Positions 24,480-31,853 of a stretch of DNA of 42,060 nucleotides are shown here, in pieces. Origin of the DNA: DASPSR01 sp035516175 (lineage in GTDB: Bacteria; Nitrospirota; UBA9217). Position numbers and translations under genes: made by a program. Under the pieces are notes generated by a model. That model saw only the letters and a program-made list of their open reading frames with translations, had not been told where the DNA came from and did no database searches. Every line of letters starts with the position of its first letter. Position 1 is the first letter of the stretch. Location of the stretch: NCBI GenBank assembly GCA_035516175.1, contig DATJAO010000061.1:1-42060 (forward strand). The letters run 5' to 3'.

Positions 24480-24487
24480 ATTGTATA

Positions 24488-26014
24488 TCACGTTCTTAGC
24501 CTCTTCCGAATCTCTGCCCTCGCAATCTCGCGGTCGTCGAAATGTATCTTCCGGTCGCCGATGATCTGGTAGTCTTCGTGTCCCTTGCCAGCGAGCACCA
24601 CCACGTCCCCCTTTCCGGCCATGTTGATGGCCGCGGCTACGGCCGCGTGCCGATCAGGGATGACGCAATATGGCGTCTTGCCCGGGGCGGTAGCGGACAC
24701 GAGATCGCATACCGGCACTCGTACGCCGGTCGCTTCCATGCCTTTTTCGATCTCGTCGATTATGCTCAAGGGGTCTTCGGTCCGCGGATTGTCGGAGGTA
24801 ACAATTACGATGTCACTTCCGTTCACGGCTGCAGCACCCATCTTCGGCCGTTTGTTCCGGTCGCGGTCACCACCGCAGCCAAAAACCGTAATGACTTTCC
24901 CCGCCGTTATCTCCCGGACTGCTTCGAGGAGACGGACTAGCGCATCCTCGGTATGGGCGTAGTCTGCAACCACGCTGAACGGCTGGCCCTCGTCCACCTT
25001 TTCCATGCGCCCGGGAACGGCCCTCATGGCGCTAATGCCCCGGGCGATGTCGTCGCATGCGAATCCCAATGCCGTTCCGATCCCGATCGCGCTTAGGATA
25101 TTGTAGATATTATGCCTTCCGACGAGCGAAGATTCCACGGAAATCGTCCCTGACGGCGTAGCCACGGAAAACGAAAGGCCACGGATCCCGTGGCCGATGC
25201 TCCCGGAAGGATGGATGTCCGCCCGCTCCGACAACCCCGTCGTCAGTACCTTTGCCCGTGTCGCACCGATGATCTCCGTAGCGCGCACATCATCGCTATT
25301 GATCACCGCGGAAGCGTTCGGCGAAAGCCCGGCGAAAAGAAGCAGTTTCACCCGGAAATATGATTCCATGCTTTCATGAAAATCAAGATGGTCCTGCGTC
25401 AGATTCGTGAAGCCGGCAACGGCGAATTCGCACCCGACGGTCCTGCCGAGGGCGAGTGCGTGCGATGATACCTCCATCACGCAGTACTCCGCGCCGAGAC
25501 CGACCATCTCCACCAGCAGCCGCTGGAGGTCGAGCGATTCCGGTGTGGTGTTGGGTGCGGGGTATACCTTGTCGCCCACGCGGTAATCAATCGTGCCGAT
25601 GAGCCCCGCCTTTCTTCCCGCAGCCTCGATGATGGATTTTATCAAATAGGTGGTCGTGGTCTTGCCGTTCGTGCCCGTGATGCCGACGAGCGAGAGCTTC
25701 TTCGACGGATGGCCGTAGAACGCAGCCGCAAGGAGCGCGAGCGCCCAGCGCGAGTCATCGACCACAATCATTGGCGTCTCCCGAAAGGCCGCTTCGATGT
25801 GACCTTTCTCGGCAACGATCGCTGCCGCACCCTGCTGCACGGCCTGCGGAATAAATTGATGGCCGTCCGAGTGGAATCCTCGCACGGCCACGAAGAGGGA
25901 GCCCGGCCTTACCTTCCGGGAATCATGGGCAATGTCAAACACCTCTCTGTCCAGCCCTTCCTGCGGCAGAGCGGCCTTGTTATTCAACGCGGTCAGCAGC
26001 TCACCGAGTTTCAT
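24488..26014 (-). CDS. murE: UDP-MurNAc-L-Ala-D-Glu--meso-diaminopimelate ligase
   Basis: 508 residues, Mur ligase fold. The N-terminus has D-S-R-K-V-R-P-G-S-L-F-V-A; the ATP loop is G-T-N-G-K-T-T-T-T-Y; E-V-S-S-H-A-L follows. The C-terminal D-N-P-R motif, inside T-S-D-N-P-R-T-E-D-P, selects meso-diaminopimelate rather than lysine, so the peptidoglycan should be of mDAP type. Its start overlaps the ftsI stop by four bases. Confidence 0.98.
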   Translation of the reverse strand: MKLGELLTALNNKAALPQEGLDREVFDIAHDSRKVRPGSLFVAVRGFHSDGHQFIPQAVQQGAAAIVAEKGHIEAAFRETPMIVVDDSRWALALLAAAFYGHPSKKLSLVGITGTNGKTTTTYLIKSIIEAAGRKAGLIGTIDYRVGDKVYPAPNTTPESLDLQRLLVEMVGLGAEYCVMEVSSHALALGRTVGCEFAVAGFTNLTQDHLDFHESMESYFRVKLLLFAGLSPNASAVINSDDVRATEIIGATRAKVLTTGLSERADIHPSGSIGHGIRGLSFSVATPSGTISVESSLVGRHNIYNILSAIGIGTALGFACDDIARGISAMRAVPGRMEKVDEGQPFSVVADYAHTEDALVRLLEAVREITAGKVITVFGCGGDRDRNKRPKMGAAAVNGSDIVIVTSDNPRTEDPLSIIDEIEKGMEATGVRVPVCDLVSATAPGKTPYCVIPDRHAAVAAAINMAGKGDVVVLAGKGHEDYQIIGDRKIHFDDREIARAEIRKRLRT

Positions 26015-27750
26015 CTCGTCACCAGGAGCATCCTGCCTCCCTCATTGTCCGGCGCCACCTGCAGATAGGCAAGGCTTTGCTCCGCTATCGCTTTGAACAC
26101 TGGCGCGGCCACACTACCTCCCCATATCACCCCCTCGGGTGTATCAATCATCACGAGGATCACGAGTTTCGGGGAAACGGCCGGCACGAATCCTACGAAT
26201 GAGCTTACATAATCTTTTTTTGAATACACGCCGGTTTTCTGGTCTATCTTCTGCGCCGTGCCGGTCTTGCCCGCAGCAGTGTACCCCGCAGGCCGCGCCT
26301 TCTGGCCCGTGCCGCTTTCGACTACCCGTTGCAGGATCCTGTTTACCTTTGTGCAGGTCTCTTCGCTTATGACACGGCGCACCGGCTGGGGACCGAACTT
26401 TTTCCCCTCGCCTCCGTCACGGTCAACAATCTCGGACACGATATATGGTTTCATGAGCATGCCGCCGTTTGCGATGGTGCAGTATGCCGCAGCCATCTGC
26501 ATGGGGGTCACCCCGATTTCCTGCCCGATGGCGATGGAACCGATCGACACGCCGGACCAAATTCGGTAGTCCTTGAGCAGGCCGGGGATCTCGCCAGGAA
26601 TGTCCACGCCGGTCTTTTGCCCAAATCCAAAGGCAGATATATACCTGGATAACCGCTCCTTCCCCAGCCGCAGAGCTACTTTGATCGTTCCAACATTGCT
26701 CGAATCGGCAATCACGTCCGTGAACGTAAGCACACCGTTTTCATGCGCGTCCTTGATCACCCGATCGGCGAGCTGTATTTTTCCGGCTGAGCAGTCAATC
26801 CGTTCAAGAGGGTGCACAACCCGTTCCTCAAGAGCGGCGGAAGCAAGGACCACTTTGAAGATGGAGCCGGGTTCGAATGCGTCCGTAACGGTGCGGTTCC
26901 GCCAATCCGCCGGTCTGTAGCGCTGCGGCTCATTCGGGTTGAACGCCTGCCTCCCGTTTGCCGCCGTACGTACCGAGAGCGCCAGTACTTCACCGCTATC
27001 TGGATTCATGACGATGCAGACACCGCCCTTTGCGCGCGAGCTCACAAGCACCGCGTCGAGCTCCTTCTCGGTAATGTGTTGTATCACCTCGTCGATGGTG
27101 AGGACAATATCATTCCCCGGTTTTGTCTGTTGTTGAAACCGGAAGCCGGAGCCGCCGGGGAACACGGTCCGCCCCACGGCGTCCTTTTCAGCGATCATCC
27201 ACCCGCTTACCCCGTGGAGAACCTTGTCATAGGCACGCTCCAAGCCTTCGAGACCCTCATTATCCATGCCCGTAAAGCCGAGCAGGGGGCCGGCAAGCGT
27301 CTTATTGGGATAGAATCTTTTCGATTCGAGGAGGGACCCGATTTCCCGATTGCCGAGCGCCTTCACCTTTTCCGCCTTTACAGGCTCCACCTTGCGGCTA
27401 AGCCAGACAAAGTGTTTATCGCCTGCAAGCCTCCGCTCGAGCACACGCGGATTCTCATGCAGGATAGCAGACAGCCGCTGGGCAACAGCCCGTGGGTTTT
27501 CGATCTCCGCCGGCACACCATAAATCGAATCAACATCCAGGCTTACAGCGAGTTCGCGTTGCATGCGGTCGTAGATGGTCCCGCGCTTCGGCTCCAGCTT
27601 GACAAGGCGTTCTTGCTGCCGTTCAGCCCGAGCAGTGAGCTCAGCCCGCTGGAAAACCTGAAGATAGACGAGTCGCAGGGCAACAAGTGCAAAGCCGAGC
27701 CCCATCAGGAGCAGTATTGCGATTATCCTCCCTCGTCGTTCCATAATCAT
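26011..27750 (-). CDS. ftsI: Septal penicillin-binding protein (FtsI/PBP3 class B)
   Basis: 579 residues. One N-terminal transmembrane helix (about 8-30) precedes a PBP dimerisation region (R-G-T-I-Y-D-R near 56-62) and the transpeptidase domain. Catalytic motifs: S-I-F-K with Ser296 and Lys299, S-S-N (350-352) and K-T-G-T (495-498). No PASTA domains are present, unlike Gram-positive PBP2x. It crosslinks septal peptidoglycan with FtsW. It overlaps ftsL by one base and murE by four. Confidence 0.97.
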   Translation of the reverse strand: MIMERRGRIIAILLLMGLGFALVALRLVYLQVFQRAELTARAERQQERLVKLEPKRGTIYDRMQRELAVSLDVDSIYGVPAEIENPRAVAQRLSAILHENPRVLERRLAGDKHFVWLSRKVEPVKAEKVKALGNREIGSLLESKRFYPNKTLAGPLLGFTGMDNEGLEGLERAYDKVLHGVSGWMIAEKDAVGRTVFPGGSGFRFQQQTKPGNDIVLTIDEVIQHITEKELDAVLVSSRAKGGVCIVMNPDSGEVLALSVRTAANGRQAFNPNEPQRYRPADWRNRTVTDAFEPGSIFKVVLASAALEERVVHPLERIDCSAGKIQLADRVIKDAHENGVLTFTDVIADSSNVGTIKVALRLGKERLSRYISAFGFGQKTGVDIPGEIPGLLKDYRIWSGVSIGSIAIGQEIGVTPMQMAAAYCTIANGGMLMKPYIVSEIVDRDGGEGKKFGPQPVRRVISEETCTKVNRILQRVVESGTGQKARPAGYTAAGKTGTAQKIDQKTGVYSKKDYVSSFVGFVPAVSPKLVILVMIDTPEGVIWGGSVAAPVFKAIAEQSLAYLQVAPDNEGGRMLLVTR

Positions 27751-28082
27751 TATTGTGTGGGCGACGGCTTTCTTCTGACCACCACCAGGTTTTCCTTCGG
27801 AGGATGGATCATGCCCAGACGATTGATCGCGATCTCCTCGATACGAGCCGGCGATGAGAGGCTCGACACCTCGATTCTAAGCGACCGGTTCTCACGTTCG
27901 AGTTCCCGTCTTTCACGCTCCAACGCCTCAAGCTGATAGCCGAGCCGCACTATTTTCACTTTACCGCCGACGTACAGGATTAAGCCACTGACGATCAGCA
28001 ACATAATGAGGACCCTGCGAAGGCTGCCGCGTTTGCTCCGCTCGAATATTAACGACCCAATGTCGCCGGCCCTGGATGTCAT
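27750..28082 (-). CDS. ftsL: Cell division protein FtsL
   Basis: 110 residues, bitopic. A basic N-terminus precedes one transmembrane segment (about 24-40), then a leucine-zipper-like coiled coil (E-A-L-E-R-E-R-R-E-L-E-R-E-N) and a conserved A-I-N-R-L-G-M-I-H-P-P tail. FtsL, FtsB and FtsQ activate FtsWI. Sequence identity in this family is low; the position between rsmH and ftsI settles the call. GGAG lies nine bases before the ATG. Confidence 0.92.
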   Translation of the reverse strand: MTSRAGDIGSLIFERSKRGSLRRVLIMLLIVSGLILYVGGKVKIVRLGYQLEALERERRELERENRSLRIEVSSLSSPARIEEIAINRLGMIHPPKENLVVVRRKPSPTQ

Positions 28083-28140
28083 ATCGGAACTCCATCACCG
28101 TTGAAAATTGAAAATTTAAGATTTACTAAAAAACATTCTT

Positions 28141-29121
28141 TTATTTTTCATTTCGAAGCTTCTCGGCCACCCTTAGTTTTGCGCTCCTTGCAGCGGGGTT
28201 TTTCTCCACTTCCTCGGGCCCCGGGGTTACGGGCCGCTGCGTGAGAACCTTGAGAATCGGCTTCCTGCCGCAGGAGCAAACCGGCAGCCGTGGTGGACAG
28301 ATACATCCTTTTGCGGCTCGTGCAAACGTCTGCTTTACAATCCTGTCCTCGAGCGAGTGGAACGTTATGACCGCCAGCCTCCCTCCCGGCTTCAGGCAGG
28401 GCGCGATATGGTCCAGTCCTTCGCGGAGGGAGCCTATCTCGTCATTCACGGCAATCCGCAGGGCCTGAAATGTTAGCGTGGCCGGATGGCTACGCCGGGG
28501 AGGATAAGGAGGATACACGCTCGAAACAATCTTTGCAAGCTGGACCGTGCTCGTGATGGGCCCCCGGGCCCTCGCCTTTTCTATGGCTCTCGCGATAGCG
28601 CTAGCCCTTCTTTCTTCTCCGTACCCCCGGAGGATCCGGACGAGATCTTCTCGAGAGAGGGTATTTACCAGGTCTGCGGCCGTCTGCGAGCTTCTTGCAT
28701 CCATACGCATATCAAGCGGGCCGTCCAGCATGAAACTGAAGCCCCGCTCCGGCGTCTTAAGATGAAACCACGAAACGCCGAGGTCCAGCAACACTCCATC
28801 CACTGCCTCATATCCAAGCTCCGACAGTACTGCAGGCAGGTCCCGGTAATTCATCTGCCGAAGAAAAACACGTACCTCCCCATACGCTGCGAGGCTCATT
28901 CGGCAACGCTCTACGGCCTCGGCATCTCGGTCCATGCCGATCAGGATCCCATTGGGTGACGAACGCTTCAGAATCTCCGCTGCGTGTCCGCCGGCGCCGA
29001 GCGTCCCGTCCACATACACCCCTCCAGCCTTCGGCGCTAGCAGGTCAACAGCCTCACGGAGGAGAACGGGAATATGTTCTAATTTTGGATTTGCGATTTC
29101 GGATTTTGAACCATCTATCAT
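28141..29121 (-). CDS. rsmH: 16S rRNA (cytosine1402-N4)-methyltransferase
   Basis: 326 residues from ATG 29121 (GAGG upstream); an ATG at 29160 would add 13 residues encoded by linker sequence. E-H-I-P-V-L-L marks the normal family start; V-D-G-T-L-G-A-G-G-H is the SAM site, followed by G-V-L-L-D-L-G-V-S and F-H-S-L-E-D-R-I-V-K. It N4-methylates C1402 of 16S rRNA. Oddly, residues 4-13 before E-H-I-P are translated from the same ATTTGGATTTGCGATTTCGG-type word repeat seen in intergenic linkers. Confidence 0.97.
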   Translation of the reverse strand: MIDGSKSEIANPKLEHIPVLLREAVDLLAPKAGGVYVDGTLGAGGHAAEILKRSSPNGILIGMDRDAEAVERCRMSLAAYGEVRVFLRQMNYRDLPAVLSELGYEAVDGVLLDLGVSWFHLKTPERGFSFMLDGPLDMRMDARSSQTAADLVNTLSREDLVRILRGYGEERRASAIARAIEKARARGPITSTVQLAKIVSSVYPPYPPRRSHPATLTFQALRIAVNDEIGSLREGLDHIAPCLKPGGRLAVITFHSLEDRIVKQTFARAAKGCICPPRLPVCSCGRKPILKVLTQRPVTPGPEEVEKNPAARSAKLRVAEKLRNEK

Positions 29122-29158
29122 GCCAGCAACCTCAAAGAATCCGCAATCTGCAATCCAC
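29085..29158. repeat. Word-like linker running into the rsmH 5' end
   Basis: Plus strand, near-repeats of AATTTTGGATTTGCGATTTC, GGATTTTGAACC and CCGCAATCTGCAATCC fall across the rsmH start region. On the minus strand the reading frame through them stays open, so part of the repeat is coding. Confidence 0.45.
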
Positions 29159-29161
29159 ATT

Positions 29162-29521
29162 TCAGAGTCCCAGAGGCAAATTCATCGCGGGCTTGGCCAC
29201 GCCGAAGCTCTTCGCCGCCTGCTGTGCTGTTTCGAATACCTGGAACTCCTCAAGCACGCCGGTAGTGCGGAATATGTTCTTAATGTATTCGGACATGCCT
29301 GCGAGCCGGATATCGCCCCCGAACGACTGAAGCCGCTTCTTCTCCTCAACGAAAGTTGGAAGGATCGTAAAATGGATATGCTCAACGGACGCAAAGTTCA
29401 AGATCAGCCCGAACATCTCTCCCTTGATCAGCTGGCCGATCACGCGGTCGATCTCCGCCATCTTCGCGGCGTCGATCTCGCCCTCAAGGTTCATCTGATA
29501 TACTTTGAGTTTCGTCTCCAT
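29162..29521 (-). CDS. STAS-domain protein (anti-sigma-factor antagonist-like)
   Basis: 119 residues, one STAS domain. Seen: K-V-Y-Q-M-N-L-E-G-E-I-D-A near the N-terminus, then I-L-N-F-A-S-V-E-H-I-H-F-T-I-L-P-T-F (the phosphorylatable Ser/Thr region of SpoIIAA-like proteins would lie here), and G-D-I-R-L-A-G-M-S-E-Y-I-K-N-I-F. Such proteins bind anti-sigma kinases or sense ligands. The ATG at 29521 lies one base after the mraZ stop, so it is translationally coupled. A STAS gene between mraZ and rsmH is unusual and suggests a regulatory link to the division cluster. Confidence 0.85.
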   Translation of the reverse strand: METKLKVYQMNLEGEIDAAKMAEIDRVIGQLIKGEMFGLILNFASVEHIHFTILPTFVEEKKRLQSFGGDIRLAGMSEYIKNIFRTTGVLEEFQVFETAQQAAKSFGVAKPAMNLPLGL

Positions 29522-29522
29522 G

Positions 29523-29957
29523 CTATAAGCCCAGTGCTGCGAGCGCCTCGCTGATCTTGTCGCCATTCTGAGAATTCCTCGCCTCCCACGCCTCGACATC
29601 CCATATCTCGATCTTGTTGATGATGCCGACCAGCATCACGTTCTTGGTGATGCCGGCGCGATCGCGGTGGGTCGGCGGGATCAGGATACGGCCCTGCTTG
29701 TCGAGCTCACACTCGGTGGCCGAGGAGAAGAAGAACCGCATGAAGTCCTTGACCTCTTTTTGCATCATCGGAAGGGTCTTGATCTTTTCCTCGAGCTTCT
29801 CCCACTCCTCAAGCGGGTATACCGTCAGACATCGGTCAAAGTCCATGGCCATCACAAGCCTGCCGTCGTAACGGTCAGCAATGATATCGCGGAACTTGGA
29901 TGGCACGCTTACCCGGCCTTTTGAGTCGACGCTGTGTTCAAAACTTCCGCGAAACAT
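29523..29957 (-). CDS. mraZ: Transcriptional regulator MraZ
   Basis: 144 residues with two SpoVT/AbrB-like half domains. Signatures: F-R-G-S-F-E-H-S-V-D-S-K-G-R-V-S-V-P at the N-terminus and C-E-L-D-K-Q-G-R-I-L-I-P-P in the second repeat. MraZ forms a ring that binds TGGG repeats upstream of mraZ and represses the dcw operon in bacteria studied. The ATG at 29957 has GGGGAGG just before it; an in-frame ATG at 29972 would bury that site. Four MraZ-type boxes lie upstream. Confidence 0.96.
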   Translation of the reverse strand: MFRGSFEHSVDSKGRVSVPSKFRDIIADRYDGRLVMAMDFDRCLTVYPLEEWEKLEEKIKTLPMMQKEVKDFMRFFFSSATECELDKQGRILIPPTHRDRAGITKNVMLVGIINKIEIWDVEAWEARNSQNGDKISEALAALGL

Positions 29958-29963
29958 TAGCCT

Positions 29964-29999
29964 CCCCAACATTACCCACGGCTTCCCACTTTATACCAC
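29964..29999 (-). promoter_or_regulatory. Array of four MraZ-type boxes
   Basis: Minus strand, GTGG(G/T) at 29999-29995, 29989-29985 and 29979-29975 and a fourth TTGGGG at 29969-29964 recur at exactly 10 bp. This is the arrangement MraZ recognises (TGGG repeats with 10-bp period). The boxes lie about +5 to +41 from the predicted start, so binding should block transcription of the operon. Confidence 0.8.
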
Positions 30000-30010
30000 C
30001 TATTTTGCAA

Positions 30011-30039
30011 AGTATATCGTTCATGAAATTCAATGTCAA
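30011..30039 (-). promoter_or_regulatory. Main dcw promoter (sigma-70)
   Basis: Minus strand: perfect -35 TTGACA (30039-30034), a 17-bp spacer and -10 TATACT (30016-30011). Predicted +1 is near 30004. An A/T tract (30041-30058) just upstream could act as an UP element. It drives mraZ and presumably much of the operon. Confidence 0.85.
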
Positions 30040-30105
30040 GAAAAATATTAATTTTTTGAGATGTTAGACAGTGGGTGAGAGCGTGGACGGAAGTTCAATT
30101 TTGTC

Positions 30106-30134
30106 GTGACAAGCAAACATAAAAACAGTATTAT
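30106..30134 (+). promoter_or_regulatory. Putative promoter of the HNH gene
   Basis: -35 GTGACA (30106-30111), a 17-bp spacer and -10 TATTAT (30129-30134). Predicted +1 is near 30141, between the two candidate ATGs (30137 and 30146). This would give a leaderless or nearly leaderless mRNA from the second ATG. Confidence 0.4.
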
Positions 30135-30136
30135 TA

Positions 30137-30448
30137 ATGACTACTATGACCGATTTTTTTATTTCCATTGACAACGAACACATAAAAAGAGAGAAAGGTA
30201 AAGCGAGGGAACTGAGGAATTCCCCGTGGTGGAAAAGAAAACGATCTACCGGTTTCTGTTATTATTGTGGTAGGAAGTTCAATCCTGTCGAACTCACCAT
30301 GGACCATTTGATTCCTATTGCCCGCGGAGGAAAATCAGTGCATGGAAATATCGTCCCCGCCTGCAAGGAGTGCAATAATAAAAAAAAATATCTCCTCCCG
30401 TTCGAGTGGGAGGAGTATCTGGAATCGTTGAAAAAAGAAAAACTATAG
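30137..30448 (+). CDS. HNH endonuclease family protein
   Basis: 103 residues. A basic N-terminus leads into a compact HNH domain: C-Y-Y-C-G (Cys41, Cys44), M-D-H-L-I-P (Asp56, His57), G-G (64-65), N71 and C-K-E-C-N-N-K-K (Cys76, Cys79, Asn80). The four Cys bind zinc and the His/Asn set binds the catalytic metal. It probably cuts DNA, but no partner marks it as restriction, intron or phage-type. It is AT-richer than its neighbours. The start could be 30137 or the ATG at 30146; neither has a ribosome site. It is divergent from mraZ. Confidence 0.85.
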   Translation: MTTMTDFFISIDNEHIKREKGKARELRNSPWWKRKRSTGFCYYCGRKFNPVELTMDHLIPIARGGKSVHGNIVPACKECNNKKKYLLPFEWEEYLESLKKEKL

Positions 30449-30538
30449 AACGATAAGTAACAAAGGTGAGAAACAGACAAAATACAGGAACCATCGTGCT
30501 TTCTCATTCTCTCACCGTCTCTCATTCGCGCTGTGATT

Positions 30539-31066
30539 TTATCCCGCCTCTCTCACCCAGTCCACGCGAGCGAGCTTGTTGTCATGGGACCACCTGTACG
30601 TCACTTCTCCATGGAAGGCCTTCTTGATCGCCCTGCCAAGCCGCTGCGCCAGCTTTTCATTGGTTGTGGAAATAACGATACTGCCTTTGCCATTCTCTTT
30701 TACCGATATCAGCCGCTCAAGGGGGTTAAACCCGTGCGCCCGCGCTTCCTCGTTCTTGATAAGGTTCAGCAGGTCCTGCTTGTGTGAGAGCGCATAGTCT
30801 CCCTTGAGTGTAACAATGCCGCCAGGAAAATCATCACGTATCTTCATGCAGGCCGGGCAGACCATGGTAGCGGTATCGGGAATCTTTAGCGCCGCGTCGT
30901 AGATATCAGGGTCAGCATACCACCGCTTGCTCTTGTAAACGGAATGACACCCTTCACAAACCGATATCTTCTGGCTTGCACCTCTCGGGAGATATGGATC
31001 TAAGGTAGATGTTTTCTTTTTATATGTCTGCTTGTATGATCTCTCTACTTTGCCAACCATCTTCAT
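30539..31066 (-). CDS. BCAM0308-family protein with zinc-ribbon cysteines
   Basis: 175 residues. Cys37/Cys40 (C-E-G-C) and Cys70/Cys73 (C-P-A-C) would form a zinc ribbon similar to NMD3-type N-termini. The C-terminal half has I-V-I-S-T-T-N-E-K-L-A-Q-R-L-G-R, suggesting an RNA- or ribosome-related fold. No function is established for the family. The ATG has AGGAGG nine bases upstream. It is the last of three minus-strand genes with the coiled-coil and thiamine-binding proteins. Confidence 0.8.
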   Translation of the reverse strand: MKMVGKVERSYKQTYKKKTSTLDPYLPRGASQKISVCEGCHSVYKSKRWYADPDIYDAALKIPDTATMVCPACMKIRDDFPGGIVTLKGDYALSHKQDLLNLIKNEEARAHGFNPLERLISVKENGKGSIVISTTNEKLAQRLGRAIKKAFHGEVTYRWSHDNKLARVDWVREAG

Positions 31067-31108
31067 AACGCCCGCCTCCTTTTTTAAACAGGACCTTCTC
31101 CGAGGCCT

Positions 31109-31327
31109 TCATTTCAGCTTCCGCTGGATCTCCGGGAACTGCTTCTTGAAATCGGGCATACTCCTCGTAAGGAACATCTTCAACGCCTTGAGTTCCGCCT
31201 GGATGTCCTTAATCTCCTCCTCGACCACGACCTCATGCTTCTTCAGCGTATCAGCAAGGTTAGACAGAGCCTTCTCTTGGATTTTGAGCCGTTCCGCGGT
31301 ACCGTTTCCATTCTTCCGGTTATTCAT
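31109..31327 (-). CDS. Small coiled-coil protein of unknown function
   Basis: 72 residues, charged and largely helical, with a heptad-like stretch (E-E-E-I-K-D-I-Q-A-E-L-K-A-L-K) and a C-terminal P-D-F-K-K-Q-F-P-E-I motif. No family was recognised with certainty. GAGAGGTGGG lies just before the ATG. It sits 18 bp after the thiamine-binding gene and 42 bp before the BCAM0308 gene, so all three are probably one transcript. Confidence 0.75.
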   Translation of the reverse strand: MNNRKNGNGTAERLKIQEKALSNLADTLKKHEVVVEEEIKDIQAELKALKMFLTRSMPDFKKQFPEIQRKLK

Positions 31328-31345
31328 AGCCCACCTCTCGCGTTC

Positions 31346-31657
31346 TTATTTTTTCAGTTTCATCCCGAGCTTCTGCTCCACGGATTCAAGCTTCTTTTCG
31401 ATCCGCTGTTCCCTGCCCTTGCGGTCATCGATCGTAATCGACATCAGAACGCGTTCCGCGTCCTTCATGACCTCGTCGTGGCACTTTTTGACCACGGCCA
31501 TCACTTTGTCCCACTCCCCTTCAAGCACGGTGCCCATGGGGTTCGCCTTATAGCTCACTCCGCTTTCCGAAACGATCTTAAGAACCCGTGCGATCTGCGG
31601 GCTGACGCTCACTCCCGTTCCCAGCGGCACTACACTGAACTCGACGAGCATGCTCAT
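31346..31657 (-). CDS. MTH1187/YkoF-type thiamine-binding protein
   Basis: 103 residues with the small ferredoxin-like thiamine-binding fold: V-E-F-S-V-V-P-L-G at the N-terminus, V-S-Y-K-A-N-P-M-G-T-V-L-E-G near the middle and R-V-L-M-S-I-T-I-D-D-R-K. Members bind thiamine or pyrimidine precursors, perhaps as sensors or carriers. GGGGG lies seven bases before the ATG, and a good promoter precedes it. Confidence 0.9.
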   Translation of the reverse strand: MSMLVEFSVVPLGTGVSVSPQIARVLKIVSESGVSYKANPMGTVLEGEWDKVMAVVKKCHDEVMKDAERVLMSITIDDRKGREQRIEKKLESVEQKLGMKLKK

Positions 31658-31703
31658 GACGTACCCCCTGATGTGCTGAAAATTCGTTTCCTTTTCTATT
31701 TAG

Positions 31704-31732
31704 AGTATAGCGCGGGATGCTGTGGCTGTAAA
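31704..31732 (-). promoter_or_regulatory. Sigma-70 promoter of the thiamine-binding/BCAM0308 operon
   Basis: Minus strand: -35 TTTACA (31732-31727), a 17-bp spacer and -10 TATACT (31709-31704). Predicted +1 is near 31697, about 40 bp before the first gene. Confidence 0.7.
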
Positions 31733-31853
31733 GGCTGGGAAAAATGAGTTTTTCTATTGAAAAGAGGCAAGGCTTATGCAATAATCATCTTCAGACTGGT
31801 GTCTGTCGCTACAATCGGTTGACAGTGCTATCAGCGATCTGGCCTCATTGGAC

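Noticed and set aside
26812..27936. 374-codon plus frame antisense to ftsI/ftsL
   Set aside because: Shadow of the ftsI transpeptidase gene; its composition is Arg/Leu-rich with no family motif.
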